A DNA stretch of 37,999 nt from JASFHF01 sp050123375 (GTDB lineage Bacteria; Pseudomonadota; Gammaproteobacteria; UBA12402): NCBI GenBank assembly GCA_050123375.1, contig JASFHF010000020.1, positions 1-37,999 on the forward strand, given 5' to 3'. The notes below the pieces were generated by a model. The model made no database searches. It saw only the letters and a list, made by a program, of their open reading frames with translations, and had not been told where the DNA came from. Below, one piece after another: positions 7,560 to 16,035 of the stretch. A program made the position numbers and the translations under genes. Position 1 is the stretch's first letter, and every line of letters begins with the position of its first letter.

Positions 7560-8739
7560 ATGCATCCTTATTTGCATTTATTTTATCATCATTGTTCAAA
7601 AACTCCAGCATCGCATCAGTCGCTTTATTCATTGATTCTCTAATTGGGTCGAGGTTTAATCTGGCATAAACAGCAGTAGTGCTGGTATTTTTATGGCCGA
7701 GGGTTTTGCCTATGATAGAAAGATTCGCGCCAGTAGCAGCTTGCCATGATCCAAGACTTCTGCGTAAATCATGTATGCGCAAATTTTTAATTTCAGCTCT
7801 TTCTAATATGCGTACCCAGGCTTTTTTAGGGTCAGCATAATGTCCATGTTTGCCCGTTCCAGGAAAAACCCACGGTGATTCGTCTTGATGATTTTTTCGG
7901 TGTTGTAAAATCTCAATAGCAAGATCTACAAGCGGAATTGTTTGTGATTCACCAGTTTTAGTTTCCGGAATCGTCCAGGTTGAGCGCGTAAAACTGATTT
8001 CTTCCCAGCGCATAGCTAAAACGTTGGCCTTTCTTGCGCCAGTTAATAAACTCATTAAAATATAATCTCTAGCTGTTTCGTTGGGTTCGTCGTTTAAAGC
8101 TTGAAAGAATCTTGGTAGTTCTTCACCTTGAATAAAACGATCTCGGCTTTTTTCTTTAAATTTTTTAATGCCATTAGTTGGATTTGGATATTTCCAGCCC
8201 CACTCAATCGCCTTATTAAAAACTGTAGAGAGCAAAGCTAACAATCGATTTGCGGCATAGATGCCCTTCTCATCACGAATTTTTAAATGCAATTTTTGTA
8301 TTTGAGTTTTGGTGATAAATGATATTTTCTTGGCAGCCCAGGGTTTTAAATATCGTTTGAATTGGCTTTCATCTTCTTTCCACGATTTCTTGTGCGGTTT
8401 GGCATGACGTTCCATGTATTGCTGAAATAAACCGGCCAATATTTGCTCATTACGTATTGCGCGTTTTTCCTCATTAGGATTCACGCCCGCAGCAATTTTA
8501 GCATTTAACACGTCAACCTGTTTTCTCGCCTGTTCGATAGAAACATCAGGAAAACGACCAATCGTTACCCGCTCTGGTTTGCCCTTGATCTTGCGATAAA
8601 GCACAAACGTTTTGACACCTGTAGAACGGATTAGAATTTTCAGCCCTCTTTTGGTAGTATCGTGATAAGTAACAACACCTGAATTCGGTGTCGGCAACGC
8701 CAAAATTGTCTTTTTAATGAAATTAAAATGTGTTTTCAT
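7531..8739 (-). CDS. P4-type tyrosine integrase
   Basis: A 402-aa tyrosine recombinase with an N-terminal arm-binding DUF4102 domain (residues 10-90: TKRGLKILIRSTGVKTFVLY, then VTIGRFPDVSIEQAR). A SAM-like core-binding domain spans about 100-185, and the catalytic domain contains Arg236 (TGARKANVLAMRW), H323/R326 (HDLRR), H349 (LGHKNTSTT) and Tyr358. This is the P4/CP4 family, which normally inserts islands into tRNA 3' ends. A tRNA-Thr 3' half is indeed found 181 nt upstream of the start. The last 30 codons overlap the downstream AlbA_2 regulator. The ribosome-binding site is weak. The family size is about 400 aa, so the protein appears intact. Confidence 0.93.
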   Translation of the reverse strand: MKTHFNFIKKTILALPTPNSGVVTYHDTTKRGLKILIRSTGVKTFVLYRKIKGKPERVTIGRFPDVSIEQARKQVDVLNAKIAAGVNPNEEKRAIRNEQILAGLFQQYMERHAKPHKKSWKEDESQFKRYLKPWAAKKISFITKTQIQKLHLKIRDEKGIYAANRLLALLSTVFNKAIEWGWKYPNPTNGIKKFKEKSRDRFIQGEELPRFFQALNDEPNETARDYILMSLLTGARKANVLAMRWEEISFTRSTWTIPETKTGESQTIPLVDLAIEILQHRKNHQDESPWVFPGTGKHGHYADPKKAWVRILERAEIKNLRIHDLRRSLGSWQAATGANLSIIGKTLGHKNTSTTAVYARLNLDPIRESMNKATDAMLEFLNNDDKINANKDAYEKNKFESD

Positions 8740-8919
8740 ATAACATTCTTATTTTAGCCACAAAGGTAGCACTGAAATACAAAGCTACCTATGTGCTACC
8801 ATAGGCATTAATTTTAGCAAATTTTCAAGGTAGCTTTATTATGCTTAATATATAGTATTTTTATTGATTTATAAAGATTTATTATGTATTATCGATCAGT
8901 GAAAATGCTTGGGATTCGA

Positions 8920-8963
8920 GATTCGTAATCAGTAGGCCGGTGGTTCGACTCACCTCTCCGGCA
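8920..8963 (+). other. tRNA-Thr(CGT) 3'-half fragment, probable att site
   Basis: From 8920 the sequence reads as the 3' half of a tRNA. It has half of the anticodon arm with loop TTCGTAA (anticodon CGT, Thr), a variable region AGTAGG, the T-arm GGTGG-TTCGACT-CACC, and the acceptor strand ending CTCCGGCA. The 5' half is absent: the bases before 8920 do not pair, so this is not a functional tRNA. A tRNA 3'-end copy beside a P4-type integrase is the classic att duplication. The intact tRNA gene should lie at the other end of the element, outside this window. The rest of 8740-9088 shows nothing else I can name. Confidence 0.75.
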
Positions 8964-9088
8964 GTTTAAAAATAGCATTAAATCAATGAGTTATAGCGGT
9001 ATTGTGATAAAATCAAATTTTCGCTTTTTAGTTTGTGTGTAATTTTGGTGTAATTGTGCAAAACAAAATACAACAACATCAAGCTTAT

Positions 9089-9130
9089 CCGAACTTTATA
9101 CCGAACTTTATACCGAACTTTATACCGAAC
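9089..9130. repeat. Tandem array, 12-bp unit, just after the second AlbA_2 stop codon
   Basis: Three and a half perfect copies of CCGAACTTTATA begin at 9089, 9101, 9113 and 9125. The array ends 4 nt from the stop codon (9135-9137) of the AlbA_2 gene. The core CCGAA-C/G-TTT is shared with the 11-bp array at 6080-6134, which occupies the same position relative to its gene. Confidence 0.95.
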
Positions 9131-9134
9131 TAAC

Positions 9135-10487
9135 TTAATTTCTAATTTTCCAATAGCCAGTTTTTCTTGAGCCAGCACGCTCTATTACCCCATCGTCTTT
9201 AAGCTTTGCCAACTGCTTCTCTATGGCTCTTAGTGTTAGATTTAAAGCAATAGCCAATTCTCTCGCTGTAACATTCGGATTTTTCTTGATCTCTTCTAAA
9301 ATAGCCATTGACGTTTCATCCAACCTTTTCTCGGAAACTTCAGAAGGCATTTGAGTTGTTGGCTCAGTATAAAACGGCCGCTTAAATGTTATCTTAAAAA
9401 ACAGATTATTTTCAATATCAGGAAATGGCTGGTTTGCAGCTTTCATAATTTTGGCGATACGTTTAAGCCCGAAACCTATTCGCTCTGCTTTATCCATTCG
9501 TGCAAATATATCAGCAATAAGTTCATTACGGCGCATAGAAACGCCGCTAATTAATGTTTTAATATCCACCCCTTTAGGAATTCTGCCAGGATTGCTAATA
9601 ACCACTCGGTCATCATGAACTTCTACCATAATGTTGGTGCCATATACACCATAATCGCGATGTATAATCGCATTGGCAATGGCTTCACGCAACGCATCTA
9701 ATGGAATTTCATAAATATCTTCTCTATCAAAACCTGTTATTTCAGTCCTGACATTCAAATGCTTCTTTAAAAAGGCTTGTGCTTCGTTATATTGAGTTAG
9801 TAAATCATCTTGGATATCGATACGGTCATACATATAGACCCGTTCAGTGCCCTTAAAAGCTGCCATAAACATTTGGCACTGCAAAATTTTACGGCGAGGA
9901 TTCTTGTCAAAAAACAAAACCCCAGCATTTTTAATCTTATTGCCATCTGAAAGGTTTAAGCTTGCCAAAACTTTTTTAACATCAACATCTGTGACAGAAA
10001 TATTTGCTGCTTTAAAAAATGCACGAATTTTCTTTTCAGAAATATCATCAAAACTAGCATTTTCATAAATTCTTTCTTCAAAACCAGACTTAAATTTATT
10101 CTCTTCAAATACAATTTGAATTTCCTGTTGCGTCATTTTTTGCGTGACAGCATCCAGCCTTCGATAAAAACCATGTGAACAACCATGAGGTTTTTCATCG
10201 CTTTCTGCTATTTCAATTACAATTACTTTATCAACTTGCGACACCTTCTTGATAGAGATACTTGGATCACATTTTCTGGCCAAATCAGTAATTTTGGCTT
10301 TTAACTCATTCGTTAATTTTTCACCTACAATTTTCCCGTCATCATTTACACCTAAAAACAAATAACCACCTTTGGTATTTGCAAATGCTACAATATCTTT
10401 ATCAATTTTATTAGTAAAACGCTCTTTAAATTCAACACGTAAGCCTTCACCTTCCTTAATCAAAAGTTTTAATTCATCAATTTTCAT
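9135..10487 (-). CDS. AlbA_2 / HATPase_c_4 transcriptional regulator (second copy)
   Basis: A 450-aa protein with the same architecture as the gene at 6138 but clearly divergent. AlbA_2 is at the N-terminus (EGLRVEFKERF, then AFANTKGGYLFLGVNDDGKI), and the HATPase-like region has ALREAIANAIIHRDYGVYGT and DRVVISNPGRIPKG. A winged helix follows (ETSMAILEEIKKNPNVTARE to LAKLKDDGVIERAGSRKTGY). It ends 4 nt before the 12-bp tandem array. Upstream is the remnant of a replication ATPase, and downstream (on its strand) the tRNA-derived att site, so it probably belongs to a decayed island. A regulatory role is inferred from the family. The ATG at 10487 follows AATTCGTTATTAAGGGCAAT; GGGC is a weak ribosome-binding site. 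Confidence 0.85.
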   Translation of the reverse strand: MKIDELKLLIKEGEGLRVEFKERFTNKIDKDIVAFANTKGGYLFLGVNDDGKIVGEKLTNELKAKITDLARKCDPSISIKKVSQVDKVIVIEIAESDEKPHGCSHGFYRRLDAVTQKMTQQEIQIVFEENKFKSGFEERIYENASFDDISEKKIRAFFKAANISVTDVDVKKVLASLNLSDGNKIKNAGVLFFDKNPRRKILQCQMFMAAFKGTERVYMYDRIDIQDDLLTQYNEAQAFLKKHLNVRTEITGFDREDIYEIPLDALREAIANAIIHRDYGVYGTNIMVEVHDDRVVISNPGRIPKGVDIKTLISGVSMRRNELIADIFARMDKAERIGFGLKRIAKIMKAANQPFPDIENNLFFKITFKRPFYTEPTTQMPSEVSEKRLDETSMAILEEIKKNPNVTARELAIALNLTLRAIEKQLAKLKDDGVIERAGSRKTGYWKIRN

Positions 10488-10586
10488 TATATTGCCCTTA
10501 TTAATTCGTTATTATTATACCGAATCATTTACCAAATTATAGCGTTTTTCCAATAAAAGCTATAATAAAGATTACATGAAAACAAA

Positions 10587-10724
10587 CCGGCAGCACCTTT
10601 CAATATTTTAACTCCAGATTTGCAAGAAGCTGGAATGCCGGATTTATCCACTCCATCCGATCAAGTTGCAATAGAGTCATTTTTAAAAAACGCGGAATTA
10701 ATAATAATTGGCACAACTTATTAG
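10587..10724 (+). pseudogene. Remnant of an AAA_25-type replication/mobilisation ATPase
   Basis: A short open frame without a start reads PAAPFNILTPDLQEAGMPDL, then STPSDQVAIESFLKNAELII and IGTTY before a TAG. The segment closely follows the AAA_25 (RepA/RecA-like) pattern of plasmid and island helicases, where 'tPdlQpeGMPDLstpegQ..iep.l...dLiivDnls' surrounds the Walker B region. Here both the Walker A part and everything after Walker B are missing, so this is a decayed fragment. It supports the idea that an integrated element once extended through this region. The rest of 10488-10820 holds nothing else I recognise. Confidence 0.6.
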
Positions 10725-10820
10725 AATTCACTAGTAGCACACTGCATTAATCTATTGGCATTGAAGATAATATCTAGTATAAATAAAGTAATTGTTTTTA
10801 TGAAAAATGGAGGGCGAGAC

Positions 10821-11795
10821 ATGAAGACTAATCAATCAGAGATCAACGTTTCTCATGAATGGGGGGCATTGAAAGAGGTTATTTTGGGAATTGGCGAAGA
10901 TCTTATAGAACCAGAATATAATAAAAGCGTAACATTTATTTATGATAAAAAATATTTGGAGGCGATGAAAAAATATGGCGGTCAGGCAATTAAGGACATA
11001 GAACCTGAAATAGCTAAGCAGGTTAAACAGCAAATTGACGGCTTAGCAAATTTATTAGAAAAACGCGGAATAATTGTGCATCGTTCTCATCGATTAAAAT
11101 CGGAAGAGATGCAGTATTTAACTAATATTCAAAAAGGCGCGATGTTTCTTTATGCCAGAGATCCTATTTTAGTAATTGGTCATCACGTAATTGAAACAGC
11201 ATTAAAAGTTCCTATGCGCACTAAAGAAAAATTTGCAATACGCCCTATTTTGCAAGAACGATTAAAAAACAATTCGGCTCAATACGTTTCTATACCGTCA
11301 GTTTCACCAGCATTTGATGAGAATAATATTTATCTGGAAGGCGGAGACGTTTTATTAAACGGCAATGATATTTATGTGGGTAATTCTGGCAGAGCTTCCA
11401 ATGGAGCTGGAATTGCTTGGTTACAAAATTACTTAGGTTCTCAATATCACGTACATGAGATTAAATTAAGTTCTGACTTTGAACATCTTGATTGCGTTAT
11501 GGCTTTGCTGCGGCCCGGTTTAGGAATTATTTATTCTAAAGGTATAAAAAGCGCACTGCCGGATTCTTTGAAAGATTGGGATTTTATTGAAGTCACAGAT
11601 GAGGAGGTCAAACGGCTGGCGGCAAATGCCTTTGTGCTTGATGCTGAAACAGCCATTTTAGATGCACAACATCACCTCATCGCTGAGGAGCTGAGAAAAA
11701 GAGGACATACGATCATTGAGCTGCCTTACGATAAAGTTGCAACTTTTGGCGGAGCGTTTCGCTGTTCACATCATCCTTTGGTTAGGGAAATATAA
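10821..11795 (+). CDS. Amidinotransferase / dimethylargininase-family protein
   Basis: A 324-aa member of the guanidino-group-modifying superfamily (glycine amidinotransferase, DDAH and arginine deiminase fold). Motifs occur in the expected order: EWGALKEVILG near the N-terminus, ARDP (D114), LEGGDVLL (E173, D176), FEHLDCVM (H222) and the C-terminal GAFRCSHHPLVRE with the catalytic Cys at 315. The ATG at 10821 is chosen for GGAGGG 6 nt upstream; the frame extends 66 nt further without one. Full catalytic sets predict transfer or hydrolysis of an amidino group via a Cys-amidino intermediate; the substrate cannot be told from sequence. The gene stands alone between two decayed genes, which suggests it was gained or retained independently. 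Confidence 0.82.
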   Translation: MKTNQSEINVSHEWGALKEVILGIGEDLIEPEYNKSVTFIYDKKYLEAMKKYGGQAIKDIEPEIAKQVKQQIDGLANLLEKRGIIVHRSHRLKSEEMQYLTNIQKGAMFLYARDPILVIGHHVIETALKVPMRTKEKFAIRPILQERLKNNSAQYVSIPSVSPAFDENNIYLEGGDVLLNGNDIYVGNSGRASNGAGIAWLQNYLGSQYHVHEIKLSSDFEHLDCVMALLRPGLGIIYSKGIKSALPDSLKDWDFIEVTDEEVKRLAANAFVLDAETAILDAQHHLIAEELRKRGHTIIELPYDKVATFGGAFRCSHHPLVREI

Positions 11796-11827
11796 AGTAA
11801 TATTAATTTAATGGAACATGTATCTTT

Positions 11828-12119
11828 ATGCCCTATGCAAGTATTCTGGCTTGGTTAACATTAGGTCCTATATTGCTGCAAAATTCACTGCATTTTTCAA
11901 GCGTGCAATTTGGTTGGGCTGCTATGGTTGCAGGCCTCACTTATGTTATTGGCGCATTAACTCCATTTCCAAAAATAGCGGGCTTAGCATGTTCTATTTT
12001 GGGAACGTTACAAATATTAGGCGGTTTTATTGCAAGCAATGCCTTTAGCTGTGATAATATTGATTTGTGCAATTAGCTGCTTTATTGCTGCCAAAATTGG
12101 TATGCGCTCCGCTGATTAA
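11828..12119 (+). pseudogene. Decayed Bcr/CflA-type MFS transporter
   Basis: The frame from 11828 reads PYASILAWLTLGPILLQNSL and QFGWAAMVAGLTYVIGAL. It then jumps to a segment KIAGLACSILGTLQILGGFI that in Bcr/CflA drug-resistance transporters lies several helices later. After SNAFS a frameshift leads into AVIILICAISCFIAAKIG and MRSAD before a TAA at 12117-12119. So an internal deletion plus a frameshift have destroyed what was a 12-helix transporter. It ends 9 nt before yheS. Confidence 0.65.
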
Positions 12120-12128
12120 GGCAACTTT

Positions 12129-13946
12129 ATGATTACATTGCAAGACATAGAATTACAACGCGGCACGAAACTGTTGGTTACCAAAGCTAATGCCACTTTT
12201 TACAATAAACAAAAAATAGGTATAGTTGGTAAAAATGGATGCGGCAAAACCTCACTATTTTTGTTGTTGCAAAACAAACTCGAACCTTTAACTGGTAATG
12301 TTTTAATCACAAAAAATTTACGTATCGTTACTATTGAGCAAGAAATTCCGCAAAGCGATAAAAGCTCTTTGGAATATGTAATTGATGCTGATACCGCTCT
12401 TAGAGATTGCCAACATAAATTAACTATGGCAGAAATAAACAATGATGGTTTTAAAATAGCGCAGTTATATGAAACTCTACAAAATCTTGATGGTTTTACC
12501 GCAGAAGCAAGAGCCGCAAAAATTTTAGATGGCCTCGGTTTTTCTATTCTTGAAATTACCACCGCTGTAAATACACTATCCGGCGGATGGCGCATGCGTT
12601 TAAATATCGCGCGCGCGTTATTTGTTCCATCAGATATTTTGTTGCTTGATGAGCCAACTAATCACCTTGATTTAGACTCAGTTATTTGGTTAGAAAAATG
12701 GTTAAAACAATATCCCGGCTTATTGATGTTTATTTCACATGACCGTGAATTTTTAGATGAATTAGCAAATAAAATTGTGCATATCGAAAATAAAAAATTA
12801 AATCTATATAGCGGTAATTATTCAACTTTTGAAAAACAACGTGTTCTTGATTTGGCGCAACAACAACAGCAATACGAAAAACAGCAGCAACAAATTCAGC
12901 ATATGCAAGCATTCATCCAACGCTTTAAGGCTAAGGCAACCAAAGCACGCCAAGCGCAAAGTCGCATTAAAGCTTTAGCGAGAATGCAGGAAATTATGCC
13001 CGCGCATATCGACTCGCCCTTTTCTTTTAGCTTCAAAACCCCAAAACATTTGGCTAATCCGCTTTTAACTTTAGAAAAAGTTAGTTTTGCTTATACCAAA
13101 AATACGGTTTTAGATAACATCAACTTACAGTTAAATACTCAAGACCGCATTGCTTTACTCGGCAGAAACGGCGCTGGAAAATCAACGTTAATTAAATTAT
13201 TAGCCCAGGAATTGAAACCAATCAATGGCGAGATTACAAGTAACAAAAAATTACAAATAGGCTATTTTGCGCAACATACTTTAGATAGACTAAATAAAAA
13301 CAAAAGTCCATTACAAAATTTGCAGTTGATTGCGCCAGATAAGACACCAACAGAACTACGAAAATTTCTTGGTGGTTTTAACTTTTGTGGGGACATGGCG
13401 TTAATGCCCGCAAAAAACCTTTCTGGGGGTGAAAAAGCAAGACTTGCGCTAGCGCTTATAGTTTGGCAATCTCCTAACGTATTATTACTGGATGAACCTA
13501 CAAACCACTTAGATTTGGATATGCGGCAAGCATTAATCATTGCTTTACAAAATTATGATGGCGCGGTTGTGATAGTATCTCACGATAGATTTTTACTAAA
13601 ACAAATTATTGATGATTATTGGCTGGTCGCAGATAAAAAACTTCAACCATTTAAAGACGATCTCGATGATTATAAATCATATTTATTTTCCAAGAAAAAT
13701 GTCGATATTAAAAAAGCACCAATAAAAAAGACAAAACCAAAAAACCTACAAAAACAATTAGAAACCTTAGAAAGAAAAATTGAAAAACAACAAAAAGCAA
13801 TTGCCGAGCTAGAACAAACCATTGCTGAATTAAGCGCTAACCCAACTGAAAATTTAAACAAATTACAAAAATTAAGCGCGGAAAGAACCAAACTCATCCA
13901 GCAATGCGAAAAATATGAAAAAGAATGGGTGCTTTTGCAGGAATGA
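12129..13946 (+). CDS. yheS: ABC-F family ATPase YheS
   Basis: A 605-aa cytoplasmic ABC-F protein with two nucleotide-binding domains and no membrane segments. NBD1 has Walker A GKNGCGKT (34-41), signature LSGGWRMRL and Walker B ILLLDEPTNHLDLD. A Gln/Lys-rich linker follows (coiled, 'QQQQQYEKQQQQIQHMQAFI'). NBD2 has GRNGAGKST, LSGGEKARLAL and VLLLDEPTNHLDLD. The Trp-Arg-Met form of the first signature, IWLEKWLKQYPG and the linker match E. coli YheS rather than Uup or EttA. A Lys/Glu coiled-coil tail (about 530-605) ends the protein. ABC-F proteins act on the ribosome in translation. A strong palindromic terminator follows at 13998. Confidence 0.92.
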   Translation: MITLQDIELQRGTKLLVTKANATFYNKQKIGIVGKNGCGKTSLFLLLQNKLEPLTGNVLITKNLRIVTIEQEIPQSDKSSLEYVIDADTALRDCQHKLTMAEINNDGFKIAQLYETLQNLDGFTAEARAAKILDGLGFSILEITTAVNTLSGGWRMRLNIARALFVPSDILLLDEPTNHLDLDSVIWLEKWLKQYPGLLMFISHDREFLDELANKIVHIENKKLNLYSGNYSTFEKQRVLDLAQQQQQYEKQQQQIQHMQAFIQRFKAKATKARQAQSRIKALARMQEIMPAHIDSPFSFSFKTPKHLANPLLTLEKVSFAYTKNTVLDNINLQLNTQDRIALLGRNGAGKSTLIKLLAQELKPINGEITSNKKLQIGYFAQHTLDRLNKNKSPLQNLQLIAPDKTPTELRKFLGGFNFCGDMALMPAKNLSGGEKARLALALIVWQSPNVLLLDEPTNHLDLDMRQALIIALQNYDGAVVIVSHDRFLLKQIIDDYWLVADKKLQPFKDDLDDYKSYLFSKKNVDIKKAPIKKTKPKNLQKQLETLERKIEKQQKAIAELEQTIAELSANPTENLNKLQKLSAERTKLIQQCEKYEKEWVLLQE

Positions 13947-13997
13947 ATATATCAGATTATCAGACACTAATTAGCAATTTTACTTGACAAAAACACC

Positions 13998-14026
13998 AAA
14001 AACTATTAAATTATTTAATAGTTTTT
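13998..14026. terminator. Bidirectional terminator after yheS
   Basis: AAAAACTATTAAAT (13998-14011) and its exact complement (14013-14026) form a 14-bp palindrome around one T. A-runs lie on one side and T-runs on the other, as in a bidirectional Rho-independent terminator. It lies between yheS and the convergent small gene ending at 14099. Confidence 0.6.
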
Positions 14027-14098
14027 AGTGAGAGGTCTTGTTGAAACTGTTATTGAGCAATTAAAATCAATTTGCTAAATCGATTTTAGCAACATCAG

Positions 14099-14419
14099 TT
14101 ACTTCTTCTCTAAACCTTTAATATTGTTTACTAATTCCGATAGTTCCTTGATTTTATTTTCAAATACAATAGTATCTATTTTCAATACATGTACATGTCC
14201 CTTATCTTTCCGGTAAACAATGTTGTCTTGGATAATGGATTCTTGTAAGCACAGTATGATTGCATCTTCAGGAACCGTATATAGATATTTAACAATATAA
14301 GGTATAATCTCTTGATCATTTGTTATGATACATTTTTTATTGTAAAAATTTTTACTCTTTTGCAAAATTTTTTTTATAATTTGCATGACTTTTTTTTCTA
14401 CTTGGGAAACATTAAACAT
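14099..14419 (-). CDS. Hypothetical protein, 106 aa
   Basis: I do not recognise this protein. It has an amphipathic N-terminal helix rich in Lys (VEKKVMQIIKKILQKSKNFY), a central mixed region with YTVPEDAIILCLQESIIQDN, and a Lys/Glu helix at the C-terminus. There is no signal peptide or membrane segment. The ATG at 14419 is preceded by AAGGAAAG at 5-12 nt, a good ribosome-binding site, which argues that the frame is real. It stands alone, facing yheS, with about 330 bases of unremarkable AT-rich sequence between it and the palindromic element at 14754. Confidence 0.5.
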   Translation of the reverse strand: MFNVSQVEKKVMQIIKKILQKSKNFYNKKCIITNDQEIIPYIVKYLYTVPEDAIILCLQESIIQDNIVYRKDKGHVHVLKIDTIVFENKIKELSELVNNIKGLEKK

Positions 14420-14753
14420 TTTTCTTTCCTTTTGTTATTTTATCGAAAGTTAAATTATAATGTAAGTATTTAACAAACCGCATGATTTAAATTGGTTTAA
14501 ATCGGTCTAAAATCGATAGATACTTTGCACTTTGACAACCAATTCAGGGAGCAAAGATGAATATTCACTAACAACCAAATTTCAAACCAGATTCCAATAA
14601 ATCACCGCAAGCGCATTATAAACCATCAAATATAAATTTCCAGGATTTCCGTAACTATATTCGTATTTCTACTCTGTAGAGATCTGTATTTGTATATACC
14701 GATCGCCAATGAAGAAGCCAGATTTATAGAAACACTAATAATTTGCTGTTAAA

Positions 14754-14979
14754 TTGGAACTAGTGATTTTACAACATGTTTGTTTTGTAAAATCACTAGT
14801 CAGCAAGCATGAAAGTAACAGAAAAAGAACACAGATTTACCATGCGCGGTAGCTGCCACAGAAATAAACTAAGTGGTAATTACCGCGCATGCCAAATCTG
14901 TGTTTTGTTTTAGTTGTGCAGATGCGCGGTGACTCGCGATTTTACAAGAACAAACTGGTTGTAAAATCGCGAGTTCCAA
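14754..14979. repeat. Palindromic MITE-like element, full copy
   Basis: A 226-bp element bounded by related inverted ends: TTGGAACT..GATTTTACAA at 14754-14774 and TTGTAAAATC..AGTTCCAA at 14959-14979. The ends differ only at a 3-bp AGT/GCG block. Each end is itself a perfect 16-bp hairpin (14759-14774/14785-14800 and 14932-14947/14959-14974). The centre holds a third, AACACAGATTT/AAATCTGTGTT (14828-14838/14894-14904), with ATGCGCGGTA/TACCGCGCAT (14842-14851/14881-14890) nested inside. No ORF. The right half recurs at 23536-23642. It lies just 3' of dusB and could also serve as a terminator. Confidence 0.8.
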
Positions 14980-14998
14980 GATTAACACCAAATAACAA

Positions 14999-15949
14999 TT
15001 AGTGTGCTACAAATCCAGCATCTTTAGGTAAGATTGATATATATTCTAACTGCTGTTCCTTTGATGTCATCGCGTAAAACTTTTGACGCATTTTTTTTGC
15101 ATGCGGATGGCCTTTTAAATACCAGCCAACATGTTTACGCCCCAAACTCACTCCTATTCTTTCACCATAAAAATCATACAACATTTGCAAATGCTCGGTA
15201 ATTAAAGCGCAAAGATCAATCTCAATATCTTCACCTAAAAGTTCTTTAAAAATCCACGGTCTACCTAAAGCAGCGCGGCCAATCATAACACCATCTGCTT
15301 GGGTAAATTCCAATACTTCTAACATCTTTGCGCGGCTGTTGATATCACCATTAGCAATGACTGGGATTTTTAATTTCTGTTTAACTAATTTAATTAAATC
15401 GTATCTTGCTGGTATGCTATATTTATCAGCACGGGTACGCCCATGAATGGTAATAGCACAAACGCCTGCATCTTCAGCAATACGAGCAATCTGTAAAACA
15501 TTTTGATGCTCATTATCCCAACCAAGCCGCATTTTTGCTGTAACTGGAATTTCAACTGCAGAAACTATTTTAGATAATAACTCTGCAGCTAATTTTTCAT
15601 CTTTCATCAAAGCAGCGCCCGCATTTTTACCGCAAACTTTTTTTACCGGGCATCCCATATTGATATCAATAATTTGCGCACCTTCATCCTCACAAAACTT
15701 AGCAGCTTTAACCATCACATCAACACGGCTTCCCACAAGCTGTACACAACGGGGAATTTCCTCTTCACAAAAACGCAAGCGCAATTTAGTGTTACGCAGA
15801 TCACGCACACAAGCATTACAATCCACCATCTCAGCAACGGTCATACCGACGCCAAAACGCAAACATAGTTTACGAAATGGTAGATCGGTGATACCAGATA
15901 ACGGTGCCAAAATTAGGTTATTCTTGAGATGTATGTTACCAATTTTCAA
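14999..15949 (-). CDS. dusB: tRNA-dihydrouridine synthase DusB
   Basis: A 316-aa FMN-dependent enzyme that reduces uridine to dihydrouridine in tRNA, using NADPH. The TIM-barrel domain has LILAPLSGITDLPFRKLCLR at the N-terminus, DINMGCPVKKV with the catalytic Cys, TAKMRLGW, ITIHGRTR, IPVIANGDI and ADGVMIGRAALGRPWIF. The C-terminal helical domain recognises tRNA. The motif order and 'KxCGKNAGAALM' place it in DusB rather than DusA or DusC. No ATG fits: the frame begins with TTG at 15949, preceded by CAGGGT at a good distance, so TTG is taken as start. In enterobacteria dusB precedes fis; here no fis follows. Confidence 0.9.
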   Translation of the reverse strand: MKIGNIHLKNNLILAPLSGITDLPFRKLCLRFGVGMTVAEMVDCNACVRDLRNTKLRLRFCEEEIPRCVQLVGSRVDVMVKAAKFCEDEGAQIIDINMGCPVKKVCGKNAGAALMKDEKLAAELLSKIVSAVEIPVTAKMRLGWDNEHQNVLQIARIAEDAGVCAITIHGRTRADKYSIPARYDLIKLVKQKLKIPVIANGDINSRAKMLEVLEFTQADGVMIGRAALGRPWIFKELLGEDIEIDLCALITEHLQMLYDFYGERIGVSLGRKHVGWYLKGHPHAKKMRQKFYAMTSKEQQLEYISILPKDAGFVAH

Positions 15950-16035
15950 TTTGATACCCTGAATATAATTAAGCTAATGATAACATGACGATATGAAATA
16001 CTCGAAGCTGCTTCGTCATTATAACTCTAAACATA

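Noticed and set aside
8910..8965. A functional tRNA-Thr gene
   Set aside because: Only the 3' half is present; the sequence 5' of 8920 cannot form the D-arm or pair with the acceptor strand.
8978..9178. Minus-strand ORF with RYKV repeats
   Set aside because: It overlaps the end of the second AlbA_2 gene in another frame and is generated by the 12-bp tandem array.
12200..12595. Minus-strand ORF opposite yheS and similar opposite-strand ORFs in dusB, etfA, the dehydrogenase and others
   Set aside because: They are shadows of strong coding regions with no ribosome-binding site or recognisable protein features.
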